A stretch of 64,000 nt of DNA from Maribacter sp044594925 (GTDB taxonomy: Bacteria; Bacteroidota; Bacteroidia; Flavobacteriales; Flavobacteriaceae), in assembly GCF_044594925.1 (NCBI RefSeq), contig NZ_CP138991.1, positions 434,001 to 498,000 of the forward strand. The letters are read 5' to 3'. Below, piece by piece: positions 60,675-64,000 of the stretch; the stretch's first letter is position 1; every line of letters begins with the position of its first letter. The notes beneath the pieces were generated by a model. The model was not told where the DNA came from, made no database searches, and was given only the letters and a program-made list of their open reading frames with translations. Both the position numbers and the translations under genes were made by a program.

Positions 60675-61169
60675 TTATGGATTCAAAATGGTTCTTAATT
60701 TATTCTTGATACGGTTCATCTTAACCCTGGCATTTACTTCCGTAATACCCAGTGTTTCAGAAATTTCCGTATAATTTTTATCTTCTAGATACATAAAGAC
60801 CAAGGCCTTGTCTATATCTCCCAACTGCCTTACGGCTTTGTACATTAACTTTAGTTGTTGTTCCTCTGTCTCATCGTATTCGTCGGCTTTTATCTTATAA
60901 ATTACAGACTCATAGTCCTGCGTATCAATACGGCGTTTAGACTTTCTGTAGAGCGTTATGGCCGTATTCAAGGCTACGCGATACATCCAAGTACTAAATT
61001 TAGCTTCGCCTCTGAATTTTGGATAAGCTTTCCATAGCTGAATGGTTATTTCCTGAAACAGATCATTATGAGAATCACGGTCATTTGTATATAAGGTACA
61101 GACCTTATGGACAATGTTCTGATTGTCCTGCAGTTCCGTCACAAATTGATGTTCCAGTTCTTTATTCAC
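60675..61169 (-). CDS. ECF-type RNA polymerase sigma factor
   Basis: The 164-residue protein has sigma region 2 (about 15-75; DLFQEITIQLWKAYPKFRGEAKFSTWMYRVALNTAI) and region 4 (about 105-160; DKALVFMYLEDKNYTEISETLGI with the helix-turn-helix). It lacks regions 1 and 3, as in ECF sigma factors. Its target genes cannot be read here, but a candidate self-type promoter lies just upstream. The co-transcribed membrane protein may control it. Confidence 0.93.
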   Translation of the reverse strand: MNKELEHQFVTELQDNQNIVHKVCTLYTNDRDSHNDLFQEITIQLWKAYPKFRGEAKFSTWMYRVALNTAITLYRKSKRRIDTQDYESVIYKIKADEYDETEEQQLKLMYKAVRQLGDIDKALVFMYLEDKNYTEISETLGITEVNARVKMNRIKNKLRTILNP

Positions 61170-61193
61170 GCTTGGTTGGTAGTTCTTACGAGA

Positions 61194-61222
61194 TAAGTAG
61201 GTCTTGGGTTTGTTTTGTTACA
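61194..61222 (-). promoter_or_regulatory. Candidate ECF-type promoter of sigma factor gene
   Basis: On the minus strand TGTAAC (complement of 61217-61222) is followed after 16 bases by CTACTTA (61194-61200). The spacing suits an ECF promoter and it lies 24 bases before the start. The -35 is part of a near-palindrome TTTTGTT-AC-AACAAAA (61213-61228). The element assignment is inferred. Confidence 0.35.
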
Positions 61223-61248
61223 ACAAAAAGAAGTTTTTTATTGTTTAA

Positions 61249-61269
61249 TGGCCAATGGCCAATGGCCAA
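61249..61269. repeat. Three tandem TGGCCAA heptamers
   Basis: TGGCCAA occurs three times in a row, followed by a partial TAGCC. It lies between the amidohydrolase gene's 3' end and the sigma-factor promoter. The repeat unit is near-palindromic and could slip during replication. Confidence 0.8.
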
Positions 61270-61278
61270 TAGCCTTTT

Positions 61279-62706
61279 CTAGTTTCTGTAGTTTAAAGCT
61301 GGGGCTCGGTCACCAAGAAGTGGTATGTATTTAAAGTCTACCCCTCTACGTTCTACAAATTCTTTTTTGGCATCACTGACCAGTTGTTTATTCTTGAATA
61401 GTTCAATAGCCGTAAGTGTCAATGTTTTTGCTGCTATCATCATTCCTTTGTTTCCTATGGAAGTTCCACCGGCCGCTACTGCCTGCCAGCTATGAGCAGG
61501 GGTTCCTGGCACCCATGTTGCCGCACTCATACCCACGGTAGGAACGGCAAAACTAACGTCTCCCACATCGGTAGAGCCGAACGCTTTTGCTTCTGTTTTA
61601 TAGGGTTGAATTTTTTTGGCGGTAGCTCTGTCAGCTTCTTCTTGCCCTAAACTCTTTGCAATTTTATCGGCGAATACTTTCTCCTCGGCCGTATATTCTA
61701 AGCCACCAATTTTAGAAAGGTTGTCGTGCATTAATTTTTGTAAAGTCAGGTTCGGTAATAGTTCATGTGTTCCACCGATCATTTCATAATCCATGGTCGT
61801 ACCTGTTCCTAGAGCAGCACCTTCGGCAGCTTTAACGATACGATCAAAAATTTCAATAACAACATCTCTTGTGTTATGACGAGCGTAATAATAGACTTCC
61901 GCAAAATCCGGAACCACATTCGGAGCTTTTCCACCATCGGTAATGACATAGTGAATTCTAGCTTTTTCAGGAATATGTTCGCGCATCATGTTCACCATCA
62001 TATTCATAGCTTCGATACCATCTAAAGAGGAGCGACCCATTTCCGGAGATGCGGCGGCATGGGCAGATACCCCATAAAAACGAAACTTAGCAGATTTGTT
62101 TGCTAAAGCTGCACCCGCACTGGCTGCGTTTTGAGCTCCTGGATGCCAGTGTAAAGCAACATCTACATCATTGAAAAGTCCTTCACGTACCATATATACC
62201 TTTCCAGACCCACCTTCTTCCGCAGGAGTTCCATAAAATCGAATAGTACCCTGCATTTTGTTCGCTTTGAGCCAGTCCTTGGTAGCAATCGCCGCTGCCG
62301 TAGATGCCGTACCGAACAGGTGGTGTCCACAAGCATGTCCTGCAACTTTTCCGGCCGATTTTTTCTCTGCTACGGCCTGCTGCGAAAGACCGGGTAAGGC
62401 ATCGTACTCCCCCATAATACCAATTACGGGACTTCCACTACCGTATTCCGCGATAAAGGCAGTAGGTATGCCCGCCACTCCTGTTGTAATGGTAAAACCT
62501 TCGTCTTTTAATGTTTTTTGAAGTAAGGCCGAACTTTTTTCTTCCTGATAACCCATTTCGGCTAGGCTCCAAATCTCTTGTGCAATAGTGCCATATGCTT
62601 CGCTTTTAGCATCTAGTTTTTGAAGGATATCGGCAGTCTTTTTCTGTGCATTTAAAGTACAATTGATGAGTATTGCCAGAAAGATAGTGTAAAGTGACTT
62701 TTGCAT
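61279..62706 (-). CDS. M20D-family amidohydrolase, exported
   Basis: The 475-residue protein has a signal peptide (MQKSLYTIFLAILINCTLNAQ). The M20D motifs are GEYDALPGL, AGHACGHHLFG and GTPAEEGG, giving the metal ligands Cys and His in the HACGHH block and the catalytic Glu pair. The group holds aminoacylase, IAA-amino acid hydrolase and p-aminobenzoyl-glutamate hydrolase activities. It is periplasmic, substrate unknown, and the gene is alone on its strand. Confidence 0.92.
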   Translation of the reverse strand: MQKSLYTIFLAILINCTLNAQKKTADILQKLDAKSEAYGTIAQEIWSLAEMGYQEEKSSALLQKTLKDEGFTITTGVAGIPTAFIAEYGSGSPVIGIMGEYDALPGLSQQAVAEKKSAGKVAGHACGHHLFGTASTAAAIATKDWLKANKMQGTIRFYGTPAEEGGSGKVYMVREGLFNDVDVALHWHPGAQNAASAGAALANKSAKFRFYGVSAHAAASPEMGRSSLDGIEAMNMMVNMMREHIPEKARIHYVITDGGKAPNVVPDFAEVYYYARHNTRDVVIEIFDRIVKAAEGAALGTGTTMDYEMIGGTHELLPNLTLQKLMHDNLSKIGGLEYTAEEKVFADKIAKSLGQEEADRATAKKIQPYKTEAKAFGSTDVGDVSFAVPTVGMSAATWVPGTPAHSWQAVAAGGTSIGNKGMMIAAKTLTLTAIELFKNKQLVSDAKKEFVERRGVDFKYIPLLGDRAPALNYRN

Positions 62707-62807
62707 TTTTGGTGTTATTTGAAGTTAGCATTTAAATATACTAAAAACACGGTATTCTTTGCTATTTGGAAGAAGGTTTGTTTAATTTTACTTTTTAGAC
62801 TTGAACT

Positions 62808-64000
62808 ATGAATATACCACGCTCCAGTTACCCAAGAATCGTTATAATAGGAGGCGGTTTTGGAGGTATTTCTTTAGCACAGAAACTTAGTAAAAAAGAA
62901 GTGCAAGTAGTGCTGTTGGATAAAAATAACTATCACACTTTTCAGCCTTTACTATATCAAGTTTCTACGGGTGGTTTAGAGCCGGACTCTATTGCCTACC
63001 CCTTGCGCAAGGTCTTAATTGGCTATGACAATTTCTTTTTTAGACTTGCTGAGGTAAACGAAATATTGGCGGAAAAGAAGGTTCTGAATACTTCTATTGG
63101 CCAAGTTAGTTATGACTATTTGGTTGTGGCCACAGGTTCGGAAACTAATTTCTTTGGTAATAAAGAGTTAGAAAAAAATGCTATGGCCATGAAGTCCATT
63201 CCGCAGTCCTTAAACCTCAGAAGTTTAATCCTAGAAAATTTTGAACAAGCACTTTTAACGGACGATTATCATGAAAGAGACGCCTTAATGAATTTTGTTA
63301 TTGTAGGTGGCGGACCCACGGGTGTAGAATTGGCGGGAGCATTGGCAGAAATAAAAAAAGGAATTCTACCAAAAGATTATCCGGATTTAGATACCCGAAG
63401 GGCACAGATTAATTTGGTGCAAGGAGGTGACCGTCTTTTAGATGCCATGAGCGACAATGCATCTGAAAAATCCGAGAACTTTTTAGAAAAACTAGGCGTA
63501 CAAGTTTGGAAAAATACCAGAGTAACGGGTTATAACGGTAAAACAGTAACTACAAAAACCGATTTGACTTTTGAAACGGCAACGCTTGTTTGGGCGGCAG
63601 GCGTTATGGGTGCAACCATAAAAGGATTAGATGCCAAAGAATTACTGGCTGGCGGTAACCGATTGAACGTAAACCAATTTAACCAAGTTGAAGGATATCC
63701 TGAGATATTCGCTATCGGTGATATTGCTTGCATGGAAAGTAAGGATTACCCAAGGGGTCACCCTATGATGGCACAACCTGCCATACAGCAAGGGAAACAC
63801 CTTGGTGAAAATCTGGTGCGTTTAGTAGATGGGAAATCATTGAAACCTTTTTCCTACCGTGATAAGGGTAGTATGGCCACTGTTGGAAGGAACAAGGCAG
63901 TTGTAGATTTAAAGAAAATAAAATTCCAAGGTGTATTTGCTTGGTTCGTTTGGATGTTCGTACATCTATTTTTCTTGATTGGTTTTAGGAATAGGGTAGT
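62808..64000 (+). CDS. Type II NADH dehydrogenase-like FAD/NAD(P) oxidoreductase (3' end cut)
   Basis: The frame opens at ATG 62808 and runs past the window edge, leaving about 397 codons. It has the FAD site IGGGFGGISLAQKL near residue 15, TFQPLLYQVSTGGL, and the NAD site VIVGGGPTGVELAGALAE near residue 165, with FAIGDIACMES as the second FAD contact. Those are the motifs of non-proton-pumping NADH:quinone dehydrogenase Ndh. The start of a C-terminal membrane-binding helix is visible at the cut (WFVWMFVHLFFLIGF). It would feed electrons from NADH to menaquinone. Confidence 0.92.
   Translation, partial: MNIPRSSYPRIVIIGGGFGGISLAQKLSKKEVQVVLLDKNNYHTFQPLLYQVSTGGLEPDSIAYPLRKVLIGYDNFFFRLAEVNEILAEKKVLNTSIGQVSYDYLVVATGSETNFFGNKELEKNAMAMKSIPQSLNLRSLILENFEQALLTDDYHERDALMNFVIVGGGPTGVELAGALAEIKKGILPKDYPDLDTRRAQINLVQGGDRLLDAMSDNASEKSENFLEKLGVQVWKNTRVTGYNGKTVTTKTDLTFETATLVWAAGVMGATIKGLDAKELLAGGNRLNVNQFNQVEGYPEIFAIGDIACMESKDYPRGHPMMAQPAIQQGKHLGENLVRLVDGKSLKPFSYRDKGSMATVGRNKAVVDLKKIKFQGVFAWFVWMFVHLFFLIGFRNRV

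Noticed and set aside
61249..61269. CRISPR-like or phase-variable repeat
   Set aside because: Three 7-base units without spacers are not a CRISPR; slippage control is possible but the units are outside the promoter elements.
1..64000. tRNA, rRNA, transposase or prophage genes
   Set aside because: I looked in all larger gaps and found no cloverleaf, rRNA block, transposase domain or phage structural gene. Shorter RNAs could be missed by eye.

Overview
The window is chromosomal DNA from a member of the Bacteroidota, almost certainly family Flavobacteriaceae and probably a marine lineage near Maribacter, Zobellia or Arenibacter; the genus is a guess. The case rests on gene content typical of that group: bacillithiol BshC, the DUF4295 ribosomal neighbour, DUF2911, DUF3820, fasciclin lipoproteins, an ECF sigma factor with a small membrane partner, and many lipoproteins. 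Start codons generally lack Shine-Dalgarno sequences, and several genes have the Bacteroidota promoter form TAnnTTTG. No rRNA, tRNA, CRISPR array, transposase or prophage was seen.

Layout. 1-2998: a start/stop-overlapped run of FAH-family hydrolase, Hpt protein and CinA, then the ribosomal operon rpmB-rpmG-DUF4295. 3023-6605: terminator, ftsY, a DUF2911 protein and a lipoprotein amidase. 6606-9804: an A+T-richer accessory patch with a PD-(D/E)XK-like protein, a Crp-type regulator and an NAD-dependent epimerase, separated by two diverged copies of a noncoding repeat. 9805-22825: a flavin-type protein, a serine hydrolase, rimO, the DUF3999/DUF2339 membrane pair, an M14 peptidase, bshC, a second flavin-type protein, two tandem sRNA-like units and a SIMPL protein. 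23118-30665: guaA in an operon with a five-LysM/binding-protein fusion, OsmC and DUF922; then a sugar isomerase, DUF3820 and pyrG. 30734-38131: yidC and two large FAS1 lipoproteins on the minus strand that share a bipartite upstream motif, plus a possible 48-residue protein. 38132-50233: mnmA, a nitronate monooxygenase-like protein, a DUF1080 protein, a SCO1/TPR pair, an exported oxidoreductase/aminotransferase pair, thioesterase, M20 peptidase, pirin and a YfiM-like protein. 50228-57706: a minus-strand cluster DUF4129-DUF4350-MoxR-DUF58 with two membrane proteins ahead of it (one SpoIIM-like), and divergent RDD and TRIC-type genes. 57832-64000: cyclophilin and Nudix genes whose start codons overlap head to head, an acyltransferase, the ECF sigma pair, an M20D amidohydrolase and a truncated type II NADH dehydrogenase.

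Most of the window is housekeeping: translation (rpmB, rpmG, rimO, mnmA), membrane insertion and targeting (ftsY, yidC) and nucleotide synthesis (guaA, pyrG). The least explained material is the accessory patch with its repeats, the tandem sRNA-like units, the shared fasciclin upstream motif and the MoxR/SpoIIM/RDD envelope cluster. No complete new defence or biosynthetic system could be demonstrated from sequence alone.
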